Source: Caenorhabditis elegans
Taxonomy: Eukaryota > Nematoda > Chromadorea > Rhabditida > Rhabditidae
Direction of reading: 5' to 3'
Length of the DNA: 64,000 nucleotides
Assembly (NCBI RefSeq): GCF_000002985.6
Contig: NC_003283.11
Location: 18,167,501-18,231,500 of the forward strand
Shown here: positions 42,498 to 53,200 of the stretch, in pieces
Layout: each line of letters starts with the position of its first letter
Numbering within the stretch: the first letter of the stretch is position 1
The notes under the pieces: generated by a model
Told to the model about the DNA's origin: nothing
Seen by the model: the letters and a program-made list of their open reading frames with translations, nothing else
Databases searched by the model: none
Program-made: the position numbers and the translations under genes

Positions 42498-42753
42498 AAA
42501 TGGCCGAAGTCGCTGAAGACATCATTAGAAGGTGATTCACCCACACTGCTAGGCACTAGCGCGCCAACGACAATTGAACATGGAAGGTCTGCAACGTATT
42601 GCATAATGATATTTTCAATGTTTAATAACATATTCTGTCCTTAAGAATATGAGGAATAAAATCTATGCTGCTAAACTTTTTTTGAATGATTGCATCAAAT
42701 TTTATAGACGTAAGTATCGGTCCCCATATTAATTATTTTCCATAAATTCTACT

Positions 42754-43190
42754 TTAACGGTGGAGTAGCGCCAGTGGGGATTTTGCCTAAATGCACTTAT
42801 AATAATCCAAAACAACCGAATATCATAAAAAAACACTACAAAAAATTTTAGATTTTTCATAATTTCTGGCCATAGTTTTGCCAAATTGCCAGAATTTTGA
42901 AAAATACTAGGTTTTGAGGAAATTTAAGGAAATGTAGCATGTTTTGACCCCTACAATTATTTAATACAAATATTTTACACAAAATTAAAACATAAAAAAT
43001 GTAGAGAAAATTTTTTTTTGGTCGACTTCCAAAATTATGAGTGGCAAAAATTGAGTGATTGCCATTTTTTGACAGTAAATAAAAAATTTTCAAAAATTTT
43101 TTGAAAAATTTTATCATGATATTTAGTCATTTTAGGACCAAAAGAGTGGCTTTTAATAATTTCCCCACTGGCGCTACTCCAACCTTTGAA
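42754..43190. mobile_element. GGTGGAG palindromic element
   Basis: Starts TTAACGGTGGAGTAGCGCCA and ends TTCCCCACTGGCGCTACTCC. Internal sequence is the reverse complement of the copy at 32244-32680, so it lies in the opposite orientation. Confidence 0.85.
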
Positions 43191-43217
43191 GCGGTGAAAA
43201 ATTGTTTCCATTTCAGC

Positions 43218-43612
43218 ACGTCACCAAAGAGACTGGTCAGGATTTGGACCAGGGGCGTGCGGCAAATTTGCCGAATTTGCCGTGCTCGGCAAATATTGGA
43301 AAAATAGATTTGCCGAATTGGCCGAGCTCGGCAAATTTTGAAAATTGCCGCACACGTCAAAAAATTTGACAGTACAATTTTGACCCAAACTGATGATTTT
43401 TTCGCCAAAAATTTAGTAAAATGAGTTATTTTGATGTTTAAGTAGACACACTACACGGAACTTATTCAGAAACCAGATATTTGTTAAGCATTCAGTAGTT
43501 TTGGCGCTCCAAAAAACATTAAAAAAATACCAAATTTTTCCGAGTTTGTTAAGCACGGCAAATTTTGAGATTTGCCGCACACCCCTGGTCCAAATCCTGA
43601 CCAGTCTCTTTC
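43218..43612. mobile_element. Foldback with TTTGCCGCACACCCCTGG ends
   Basis: AGAGACTGGTCAGGATTTGG at the left is exactly complemented by CCAAATCCTGACCAGTCTCT at the right. Inside, GTGTGCGGCAAAT arms enclose a loop resembling the one at 24553-24938. The extra perfectly paired outer 20 bp are missing from the other copy, so here flanking or outer-element sequence is also inverted. Confidence 0.75.
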
Positions 43613-43633
43613 CAATCTTTTTCGCTACATATA

Positions 43634-45223
43634 ATGCATGATAACTCAGAAATTACTGGTGCTCTATTGGGTTTTGCCTTTTTCAACTTCTTCGCCTTTT
43701 TCATATTGGCTTTTTGGATTCTATTGCTTCAACAATTCACCATTGATAGTGAGATTGCAATTTATTGTTCCGCAGTTGTTTGGAGCATTAATATCGTCAG
43801 TGAGTTGTTAATTGGAAACCTTTGGTGTTTTACATTTTATGCTAGATTTATGGGATTATTCAAGTAATGTGGTGAAATTTAAAAAAAAAAAGGTAGATTT
43901 CAATACACATTTTGCTATATGTATTCAAATAACCTCAAAAACATGTATTTCAATCAGGGGTGGGGGTTTGCCAATTTTTCTGAAACTTTTAATTCCGGCA
44001 AATTTACGGTTTGCCGATTTTTCTGAAACTTTTAATTCCGGCAAATTTACGGTTTGCCGATTTTCCAGAAGTTTTAAACTCCTGTCGATTGCCGGTTTGC
44101 CAATTTGCCGGAGTGGGGAAGATGTGAAAAACTACTTCTATAGTGCCAAAATGACCAAATATCATGATAAAAATTTTCAAAAAATTTTTGAAATTTTTTT
44201 TACTTACTGTTATTACGAAACCATGAGTTCATGAGAATGCCTACTTTGTGGCGCGAAAGTAGCGGCAGCGGAGAGAACGTGCGGTGACGAGAGATTTAGG
44301 TGCCTTCGCTACGAGATATTCCCGCGCCAAAACGGTAGGCATTCTCATGATCTCATGGTCTCTTAATAATAGGTGTGAAGTTTTTGCCACTCATAATTTT
44401 GGAAGTCGACCAAAAAATTTTTTTTCCTTCCTTTTTTATACTTTAGCTTTGGTTTAATGATTTGTATTAAAACATTGTAGGGGTCGGAACAGCGGCATTG
44501 GTCTGAATTTCCTCGAAAACTCATAGTTTTCAAAATTCTGGCAATTTGCCAAAACTTTATCTAAGCCCGTTTTTCAGGTCCACCAATCATTGAGAGACTA
44601 TTCCGTTGCGACAAAAATTGGAAAGCACTTTTCGCATGCGGATTGAGCACGATCGTTTCTGCTTGTACCATCGGCTCATCTCCATTATACGAATGTAGTC
44701 TCATCGCCTTTGCTCTCTTTTTAGGTTGGTTTTCAGTAGCATTTTCCAGAGTCATGTTAAATTTCAGCTGTTCATTTTGGAATTGGATATTTGTTGCTTA
44801 AAACTCCTCAAACCATCGAAAATAGCACGATTTAGATCCTTGATTTGTTTAGAATGATCATGAGCCTGATCGTTACCCAAATGGGGTTTGCGATGCGAAA
44901 CGATGTTTCCTTCGTCGCTGACAAAATATCTTTTTGGTATCTAAGGGTATTTTTCTTTGTACATTACATTTTTATGTGCGCGTTCACCTACTTCATTGGG
45001 TTGGCAAATCTATATCCACTAGAAGGTTTGTTTAGGCAATATACATAGAACAATAGAGAGAATTACAGATTCTTTGGAAAATCGAGAGATCACCCAATTC
45101 TTAGAATATGTGCCCGAGGCTCGAGACAAATCGATCGACTTCTTCACGCTAAAATTCGAAGAATTGAGTAAAGCTCTCAACCATTGCAAAAAGCTCAGAA
45201 AGGAGTTGGAGGAAATGGTCTGA
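43634..45223 (+). pseudogene. Multi-pass membrane protein gene with one in-frame stop
   Basis: Unrecognised. Exons 43634-43799, 44578-44724, 44768-45025 and 45069-45223, all phase-1 junctions, read 241 codons, interrupted once by TAG at 44833-44835 (…TIENSTI*ILDLFRMIMSL…). Hydrophobic spans: LGFAFFNFFAFFILAFWILL, IAIYCSAVVWSINIV, ALFACGLSTIVSACTIG, CSLIAFALFLAVHFGIGYLL and YLRVFFFVHYIFMCAFTYFI. The C-terminal ~50 residues form a charged helix (FEELSKALNHCKKLRKELEE). Apart from the TAG, frame, splice sites and codon use are intact, so it is either a young pseudogene or a segregating nonsense allele, or a truncated ~121-residue protein is made. No family recognised. Intron 1 (43800-44577) contains TTTGCCG repeat and two nested elements. 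Confidence 0.55.
44110..44560. mobile_element. Old GGTGGAG-type element carrying a nested hairpin
   Basis: Landmarks of the 32244-32680 family are recognisable (GACCAAATATCATGATAAAA; TTTTTGCCACTCATAATTTT; ACATTGTAGGGGTCGGAACA), but both terminal GGTGGAG ends are lost. It is interrupted at 44219-44368 by a short hairpin whose ends are ACCATGAG...CTCATGGT with GAGAATGCCTAC arms. The hairpin must be younger than the host element. Confidence 0.65.
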
Positions 45224-46133
45224 ATTAATTAATTGTACTTTTTTTTGTTGATAAATGTTCATAAGATTTATTGATTACCATGTTTTTTTTTCAATAAAAT
45301 ACTTTAAAGGAGGACGAACGGTTTGGACGATTTTGAACGTATTATATATACCCAAAATAAGGCTGCCGCCGCGCCGGCCTCACGGCATCCCTTACGCCGC
45401 ACGGATAGCGCGGCGCGGAACCTTGAACGTGTCGGCCGCTTCCAAATAACTTTGCACTACGTTGCGCACACACCAAGCTACTCATTTCACGGCAAGCTGC
45501 GGAACCCGAACGTGTCGGCTGCTTCCGAATAACCACCTCTCGCACTTCTGTGCACACACACCGCGGCGTCGGCGTGCTCAAATAAACAAATTACGTAGTG
45601 AAACTTCTCAGTAACGTTACAAAAGTTTTTTATCGCCGCTCAAAATTTCGAAAAATTGTACTGATTTTAGCTAAAATGCCAAATTTTGCCCGATCAATAA
45701 TCTCAATGCAAAAATTGCCAGGAAGACCAACCGAAACGACAGCACATCATCGCCAGGACCAGAACGACCAACTCTGCAGCTTGATTATTTTTTCTCATAT
45801 TGCTGCCAACAACAGAAACGTGTTTGACCTTTCATGACAAAATCATTAATTTTTGTTTATTCTCTTTAAGATTTAAAAATTCTCACGTGACATCGACCTC
45901 CCCCCTCAGCCATGTCTCCATCAATCAATCGCTAAATCAGTACTCGATTCAAGTTCCACACCTGAAGTCTCGCTGTCTGCTCCATCAACTCCTAGTGCTC
46001 GTCGTTTGATTTTGATCCGTTCGTGCTCCAAGCTTAACAATGTAAGCATTAAATTTTCTCTTGCTCAGGATTCGGAAGGGAGCTAGGCCAGGCAGCTTTT
46101 CACTTTTTTCGATGTGTTTCACACAAACGAATA
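45224..46133. other. Spacer with broken palindrome and GC-rich repeat
   Basis: AATAAA at about 45294 follows the membrane gene. 45305-45690 is a copy of the TTTAAAGGAGGAC palindrome split by a GC-rich block (45360-45590) with GCCGCCGCGCCGGCCTCACG and GTGTCGGCCGCTTCC motifs. The same GC-rich unit occurs in the inverted-repeat arms (47570-48060 and 49040-49530). 45700-46133 has no recognised feature. Confidence 0.55.
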
Positions 46134-48261
46134 AGACGGCAAATTGCCGATTTGCCGAACGACAGGTCATACTTGACTAACTTGACCTACCTTTTGTGAA
46201 CATTCTTTCACAAGCATTGTAGTAATATGAATCACTCATCAGGGCACCCATTGCGGTTGCAGATCTGGATCGAACTGCTTCCAATAGCGAATCCAGGAAA
46301 ACTAGCAATACTTGTCTTTTCTGATCAACTTGACCGACGCTTTTTTGACAGTGAAACTGCTTCGCATGAATCAGAAGTCCACCATTCCCGGCCACCGCTA
46401 CACCGAATCGAATATCAATTGGTACAGAACGCAGCCCGGTCACAGTGATGTCGACCAGATAATACTCAGGTAATTCTATGACTTCAATGACATCGAACTC
46501 CACTTCCCTGTCGGCTGGTCGGTTGACAAGACGTTGAATTATTTCTTCTGAAAAATAAGAAACTATTCATTAGTTCCATAACCAATCTGAATTACCCTTT
46601 GAGAATGTTCTATCGCACGCTTCAAAGATATACTTGTCATATATCAGATCGCCAATTGCGGATGGAGATCTTGAATGAATTGCTTCCAATAGTTGATCCA
46701 GGAAATCATTAATCACACTTTTTGTCTGAGTGACCTGACTGACTGCGTTTTGGCAGTTGAATTGTTTTGCATGAGTCAAGAGAGCACTGTTCCCTTTGAC
46801 CTTTACATCAAATGCAATATCAATTTGTACAGATCGGAGTCCGGTCACAGTGATGTCGACCAAATAATATATCTCATTAATTTCTACAATACGTTTGACA
46901 TCAAAATCAAAAGTTCTGTCGGCTGGTCGGTTGACAAGGCGTTGGACGATTTCGTCTAAAGAATAAAAAACCACTCATCAGTCTCATAACAAATCTGAAT
47001 TACCTTTTGAGAATTTTCTTTCGCACGCTACAAAGATATATTTGTCATCTATGAATGCGCTAATTGTGGTGGCATCTCTTGATCGAATTGCTATCAATAG
47101 TGAATCCAGGAAAATGTTTATTACACTCTTTCTCTGATCAACCTGACTGACGGCGTTTTGGCAGTTAAATTGTTTCGCATTAGTCAAGAGAGCACTATTT
47201 CCCAAAATCTCTACATCAAAGGCAATATCAATTGGTACAGATCGGAGCCCGGTTACAGTGATGAGGACGGTAAAATGTCCCGCATTTTGTTTATAAGCTG
47301 TAACAATGAACTCGACATTTCTGTCTGCTGGGAGGTTGACAATACGTTCGATGATTTCGTCTGAAATATAGGAGAATGTTCAAAAGTTATATAGATACAA
47401 GGTGGATCATGATTTTGTGAGATCGTCATTCGCTAGGAATTCTCGATAGTTTACTCGTGCAATCCGAATTAAGATCGTATTCCTTGTAAAAACTAACTTT
47501 GGATAATGGCAAACATGTTTGGAACACGACTTATGTTAAAATTTACGAGACAACATTTTGTGCCTAAAACTAGGGCTCCCGCAAAGGCGCCTCCGCCGGC
47601 CTCAGCTGTCGCCGCGCCGGCCTCACGGCGTCATCCACGCCGCATGTACAATGAGGTGCGTAACCGCGAACGTCAGAACTGGTCAATTTTCTTTTAATTC
47701 AATCAGAAACTCAGAAAAATCCAAATTACGAGCAGTATGTAGTCTACTGGTAAACTAGCCTTTTCTTTCGAAATTTATACGCTCGGGCTGGAAAGAGCCT
47801 CTCATAATGGGCAGAAGCCCTGGCAAGAGGAACTTTTGACAACTTGTAAAGTAAGGGCGCTATAAGGTCATAAGCTGAATGTACCCTAATGTATAGTGCG
47901 ACGCGGAACCCCGAACGTGTCGGCCGCTTCAAATAACTACCTCTCGCACATCATTTCACGCACACTGCGGCGCGCGGCTTCAGCGCGCGGCTTCGGCGCA
48001 AGGCCGGCGGGCGTGAAGCCTGCGTGAGGCCCGCATTTCGCGCCTCACTCAGCTGGGAGCCCTACCTAAAACTGAGTTTTATAACAACACATGGTGTCAT
48101 TCTGTACCATTACAGGTTGATCTAAAAAAAATGAGAGAATGTTTTAAATCATGCAAAATTTGTTAAGAATTCTGACTCTGAATTTCCGCAAATCCTGGAA
48201 AATCTAAGTAGATCAAATCGAAAAGGGACACTCTGGCATTAAATGTAACATAAAGCATGTA
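46134..48261. repeat. Left copy of large inverted duplication
   Basis: 46835-48261 pairs with 48839-50265 (coordinates sum to 97100). 46134-46845 pairs with 52231-52942 (sum 99076). The two series overlap for 11 bp (46835-46845, ACCGGACTCCG on the minus strand), so the left copy is a continuous 2.13-kb block whose right-hand counterpart is split by 1,976 extra bp. Translations of the paired frames are identical wherever compared, so divergence is very low. Confidence 0.9.
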
Positions 48262-48838
48262 TTTGTCCAAGGGTTACTCTAACTGTGTCCCCAGTTGCAC
48301 TAAATAATTTCACCTAAGCTAAGTGTATAGAAATCTGTGTAAAAACCCAGGGTTGTAAGCCTGAAGGCTCAAAAAATGCAAGTCGCCAAAAGTCGTAAGA
48401 AAGTTGATTTGACAAGGATCTATAGTAGTTTAACAGCGGGATACGGTTTATGTTAAAGTAAATGGAAGGAACTTAATTGAACTATCAATTCAATTCAAAT
48501 CATTCAACGAGTCCGCATTATTCTGACTTTTACAGTGCTCTTTTATTTCACTTACCCTTTGAAAACTTTCTCTCGCATGCTTTGAATACATATGAATCAG
48601 AAATCAGGGCGCCAATGGCAGATGCTGATCTTGATCGCATTGCTGCCAACAGCGAGTCCAGGAAATCAAACAGATTTTTGGTCTTATCTACCAGATTGGG
48701 GTTGTTTTGACAGTTCAATTGTTGTGCAAAAGCCAAGAGTGTACTATTCCCTGTCACATCTACAACAAATCTCATATCAACTGGAACAGAGCGGAGTCCG
48801 GTGACAGTGATGTCGACGAAGTAATACACCTTTGTTTC
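46191..48838 (-). pseudogene. NTF2-like multi-domain gene, inverted partial copy with chimeric exon
   Basis: Exons on the minus strand: a 5'-truncated exon (about 48838-48556), then 47360-47004, 46955-46596 and 46547-46191, all phase 1. Each encodes a sheet half then a helical half of an NTF2-like domain (VDITVTGLRSVP...; FLDSLLAAMRSRSASAI, then ACERKFSKG). The third exon is 360 bp: its first part equals the right copy's exon 50145-50501 and its second part equals exon 52124-52480, fused in frame. The first exon lacks its beginning exactly where the inverted arm starts (48839). After 46191 there is a donor but no further exon; the arm ends at 46134, and read-through meets TAG within five codons. 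With neither a start nor an end it is most likely non-functional, unless it draws on unseen exons. Confidence 0.7.
48262..48838. other. Unique spacer at the centre of the inverted duplication
   Basis: A 577-bp segment between the inner arms. It contains the 3' part of one NTF2-like exon (minus strand, 48556 to about 48838; NNPNLVDKTKNLF, ISDSYVFKACERKFSKG) and part of its downstream intron. That exon resembles the second half of exon 50145-50501. It is the only part of the palindrome with no counterpart on the right. Confidence 0.75.
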
Positions 48839-50265
48839 TACATGCTTTATGTTACATTTAATGCCAGAGTGTCCCTTTTCGATTTGATCTACTTAGATTT
48901 TCCAGGATTTGCGGAAATTCAGAGTCAGAATTCTTAACAAATTTTGCATGATTTAAAACATTCTCTCATTTTTTTTAGATCAACCTGTAATGGTACAGAA
49001 TGACACCATGTGTTGTTATAAAACTCAGTTTTAGGTAGGGCTCCCAGCTGAGTGAGGCGCGAAATGCGGGCCTCACGCCGGCTTCACGCCCGCCGGCCTT
49101 GCGCCGAAGCCGCGCGCTGAAGCCGCGCGCCGCAGTGTGCGTGAAATGATGTGCGAGAGGTAGTTATTTGAAGCGGCCGACACGTTCGGGGTTCCGCGTC
49201 GCACTATACATTAGGGTACATTCAGCTTATGACCTTATAGCGCCCTTACTTTACAAGTTGTCAAAAGTTCCTCTTGCCAGGGCTTCTGCCCATTATGAGA
49301 GGCTCTTTCCAGCCCGAGCGTATAAATTTCGAAAGAAAAGGCTAGTTTACCAGTAGACTACATACTGCTCGTAATTTGGATTTTTCTGAGTTTCTGATTG
49401 AATTAAAAGAAAATTGACCAGTTCTGACGTTCGCGGTTACGCACCTCATTGTACATGCGGCGTGGATGACGCCGTGAGGCCGGCGCGGCGACAGCTGAGG
49501 CCGGCGGAGGCGCCTTTGCGGGAGCCCTAGTTTTAGGCACAAAATGTTGTCTCGTAAATTTTAACATAAGTCGTGTTCCAAACATGTTTGCCATTATCCA
49601 AAGTTAGTTTTTACAAGGAATACGATCTTAATTCGGATTGCACGAGTAAACTATCGAGAATTCCTAGCGAATGACGATCTCACAAAATCATGATCCACCT
49701 TGTATCTATATAACTTTTGAACATTCTCCTATATTTCAGACGAAATCATCGAACGTATTGTCAACCTCCCAGCAGACAGAAATGTCGAGTTCATTGTTAC
49801 AGCTTATAAACAAAATGCGGGACATTTTACCGTCCTCATCACTGTAACCGGGCTCCGATCTGTACCAATTGATATTGCCTTTGATGTAGAGATTTTGGGA
49901 AATAGTGCTCTCTTGACTAATGCGAAACAATTTAACTGCCAAAACGCCGTCAGTCAGGTTGATCAGAGAAAGAGTGTAATAAACATTTTCCTGGATTCAC
50001 TATTGATAGCAATTCGATCAAGAGATGCCACCACAATTAGCGCATTCATAGATGACAAATATATCTTTGTAGCGTGCGAAAGAAAATTCTCAAAAGGTAA
50101 TTCAGATTTGTTATGAGACTGATGAGTGGTTTTTTATTCTTTAGACGAAATCGTCCAACGCCTTGTCAACCGACCAGCCGACAGAACTTTTGATTTTGAT
50201 GTCAAACGTATTGTAGAAATTAATGAGATATATTATTTGGTCGACATCACTGTGACCGGACTCCG
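48839..50265. repeat. Right inner arm of inverted duplication
   Basis: Exact reverse complement of 46835-48261 as far as I compared. It includes a GC-rich dispersed repeat (49040-49140 and 49430-49530; GCGCGCGGCTTC / GCCGGCGCGGCG) and the first NTF2-like exon of the plus-strand gene. Frames such as 49168-49356, present in both arms, derive from the repeat and are not genes. Confidence 0.9.
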
Positions 50266-53200
50266 TTCTGTTCCAATTGATATCAGATTCGCTGTAGGTG
50301 TGAAAGAGAATACTATACTTCTGGTTCAAGCACAACAATTGCATTGTCCTAACAACCCTAATCTGGTAGATAAGACCAAAAATCTGTTTGTTTTCCTGGA
50401 CTCGTTGTTGGCAGCAATGCGATCAAGATCAGCATCTGCCCTTTGCGACCTGATGACGGACTCGTATATCTTTGAAGCTTGTGAAAGAAACGTCTCAAAG
50501 GGTGAGCGATCATAATTATGTTGGTCATACAGCTAGATTAACACTATGACAAATACATGATTCATGTCACATGTGGTGTCAGAGTGTTTTGATGCCTCAT
50601 CATTTTGATCTACGTAGATCACGCAGACTGTTCACCATATTTCGCATAAGAGTGCTGACGTCACTTTATTTTGGAAAACAATTCCCGCCTTTTTTTTGTA
50701 GATCAGAATTTAATGGGTCAGCCTGGCACCACGTGTTGTTATAACACTCAGTTTTAGTCCAAAATTTGAAATCTGAAGAACCGTATATCTTCTATTAATA
50801 TGGCCTCCCTATTAGACTTGCACTCCCTAATAGTATTGCAAACGGGAAGGCCATCGAAAAATAGTATTGCAGCCATATTAATAGAAGAAATACGGTAGCT
50901 TATCCAGCTTCCTTTAATCATCCAGCTGCTCCACATTATTTAAATGTTACTGATTTTCTAAACCTAGTATACCAAAATTTAAGGTCTTATACAGTGCGTC
51001 CAACTTCTATAGGACCCCCCTCAATTTTGGTGGTTTGAGACTTCCTGAACATTTTTGTGGAAAACTGCCAATGCCATTTGATTTTAAATGTCAAAAAACA
51101 TATACCCGTATAATTTCATGATGATAGCTCAAAAACTACGCGCGCCCGGGCTGAAAGTCAAAAAAACGGCTGAAATTTTAAAAACTTATCAAATTATTTT
51201 TTTGAGATGATTACATAAAAATTATCTTAACATCTCAATTGCTCATAACAAACTAAAATATGTCACGCGAAAGTGCTGGGAAGCAAACGGGACCGTCCTG
51301 TACCACTTTTCAGTGCTTCTGAGCCCAGTACTTTGCTCCCAGTAGTCCTAATATCACAAAAAGTTTGGAAAATGTTAGTGTATATCCAAAGATTGTTCCT
51401 GTGAAATTTTGTCTAATTTGGAGCATTTTCAGATGTTTTATGGCAAAAATAGTTTGTAAGCCAAATTTTTTGGTTAAAAATGCCTCAGCTACCTGTGTCA
51501 TTGAATTATTTTTGCCATAAAACATCTGAAAATACTCCAAATTAGACGAAATTTCACAGGAACAATCTTTGGATGTACACTAACATTTTCCAAACTTTTT
51601 GTGATATTAGGACTACTGGAAGCAAAGTACTGGACTCTCAAGCTCAAAAATGAGGTACAGAACGGTCCCGGTTGCTTCCCAGCACTTTCGCGTGACATAT
51701 TTTAGTTTGTTATGAGCAATTGAGATGTTTAGATCATTTTTATGTAAACATCTCAAAAAAATAATTTGATAAGTTTTTAAAATTTCAGTGCTTTTTTCGA
51801 TAAAATTTCAAAAAACTGGGGGTCTTATAGAAGTTGGACGGCCGTTTTTTTGACTTTCAGCCCGGGCGCGCGTAGTTTTTGAGCTATCATCATGAAATTA
51901 TACGGGTATATGTTTTTTGACATTTAAAATCGAATGGCATTGGCAGTTTTTCACGAAAATGTTCAGTAAATCTCAAACCACCAGAACTGAGGGGGGTCCT
52001 ATAGAAGTTGGACGCACTGTTCTAAATAAGTAGCTCATTTCTTATGCAATCTGTCACGTCTTTGCGTCCACAAAATCCTGACCAACCCTGTATGCCCCGA
52101 ATGATTATTCTCCTATATTTTAGATAAAATCATTGAACGTATTGTCAACCTACCAGCAGACAGAAATGTTGAGTTCAATATCACAGCCTATAAAGAAAAT
52201 GCGGGACATTTTACCGTCCTCATCACTGTAACCGGACTCCGATCTGTACAAATTGATATTGCATTTGATGTAAAGGTCAAAGGGAACAGTGCTCTCTTGA
52301 CTCATGCAAAACAATTCAACTGCCAAAACGCAGTCAGTCAGGTCACTCAGACAAAAAGTGTGATTAATGATTTCCTGGATCAACTATTGGAAGCAATTCA
52401 TTCAAGATCTCCATCCGCAATTGGCGATCTGATATATGACAAGTATATCTTTGAAGCGTGCGATAGAACATTCTCAAAGGGTAATTCAGATTGGTTATGG
52501 AACTAATGAATAGTTTCTTATTTTTCAGAAGAAATAATTCAACGTCTTGTCAACCGACCAGCCGACAGGGAAGTGGAGTTCGATGTCATTGAAGTCATAG
52601 AATTACCTGAGTATTATCTGGTCGACATCACTGTGACCGGGCTGCGTTCTGTACCAATTGATATTCGATTCGGTGTAGCGGTGGCCGGGAATGGTGGACT
52701 TCTGATTCATGCGAAGCAGTTTCACTGTCAAAAAAGCGTCGGTCAAGTTGATCAGAAAAGACAAGTATTGCTAGTTTTCCTGGATTCGCTATTGGAAGCA
52801 GTTCGATCCAGATCTGCAACCGCAATGGGTGCCCTGATGAGTGATTCATATTACTACAATGCTTGTGAAAGAATGTTCACAAAAGGTAGGTCAAGTTAGT
52901 CAAGTATGACCTGTCGTTCGGCAAATCGGCAATTTGCCGTCTGCCGATTTGCCGGAACATTTAATTTTTGCTAACTTGCCGATTTGCCGTTTGTCGGATA
53001 TCAGATTTGCCGGAAATTTTTAGAGATATTTTTCATGAGACGGAAACTGTGCCTTTTTGAAACTCTTTTTTCCGTTTTCTTCTGATATTTCTTATAATTT
53101 GCTTACTTTTTAAAGCACAGAGCGGTTTTTACTACGTGGCCGTAAAATAGGAAAACTCGGCCACCTTCACAATATGGATACGGAACATTTTCTCAAAAAT

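Larger units (their letters stand above)
41586..43633. other. Upstream region of copy C plus three foldback elements
   Basis: 41586-41790 is the conserved upstream block of copy C (GGGATGAGATAGGGTCAGTT on the plus strand). Foldbacks follow at 41896-42497, 42754-43190 and 43218-43612. The short stretch 42500-42750 is unassigned. No gene seen; the next coding start is at 43634, only about 20 bp after the last foldback. Confidence 0.6.

Noticed and set aside
49168-49594. Frames present in both palindrome arms (for example 62 and 66 codons) that could look like conserved genes
   Set aside because: Identity is due to the inverted duplication itself; the sequence is GC-rich dispersed repeat also found at 45360-45590.
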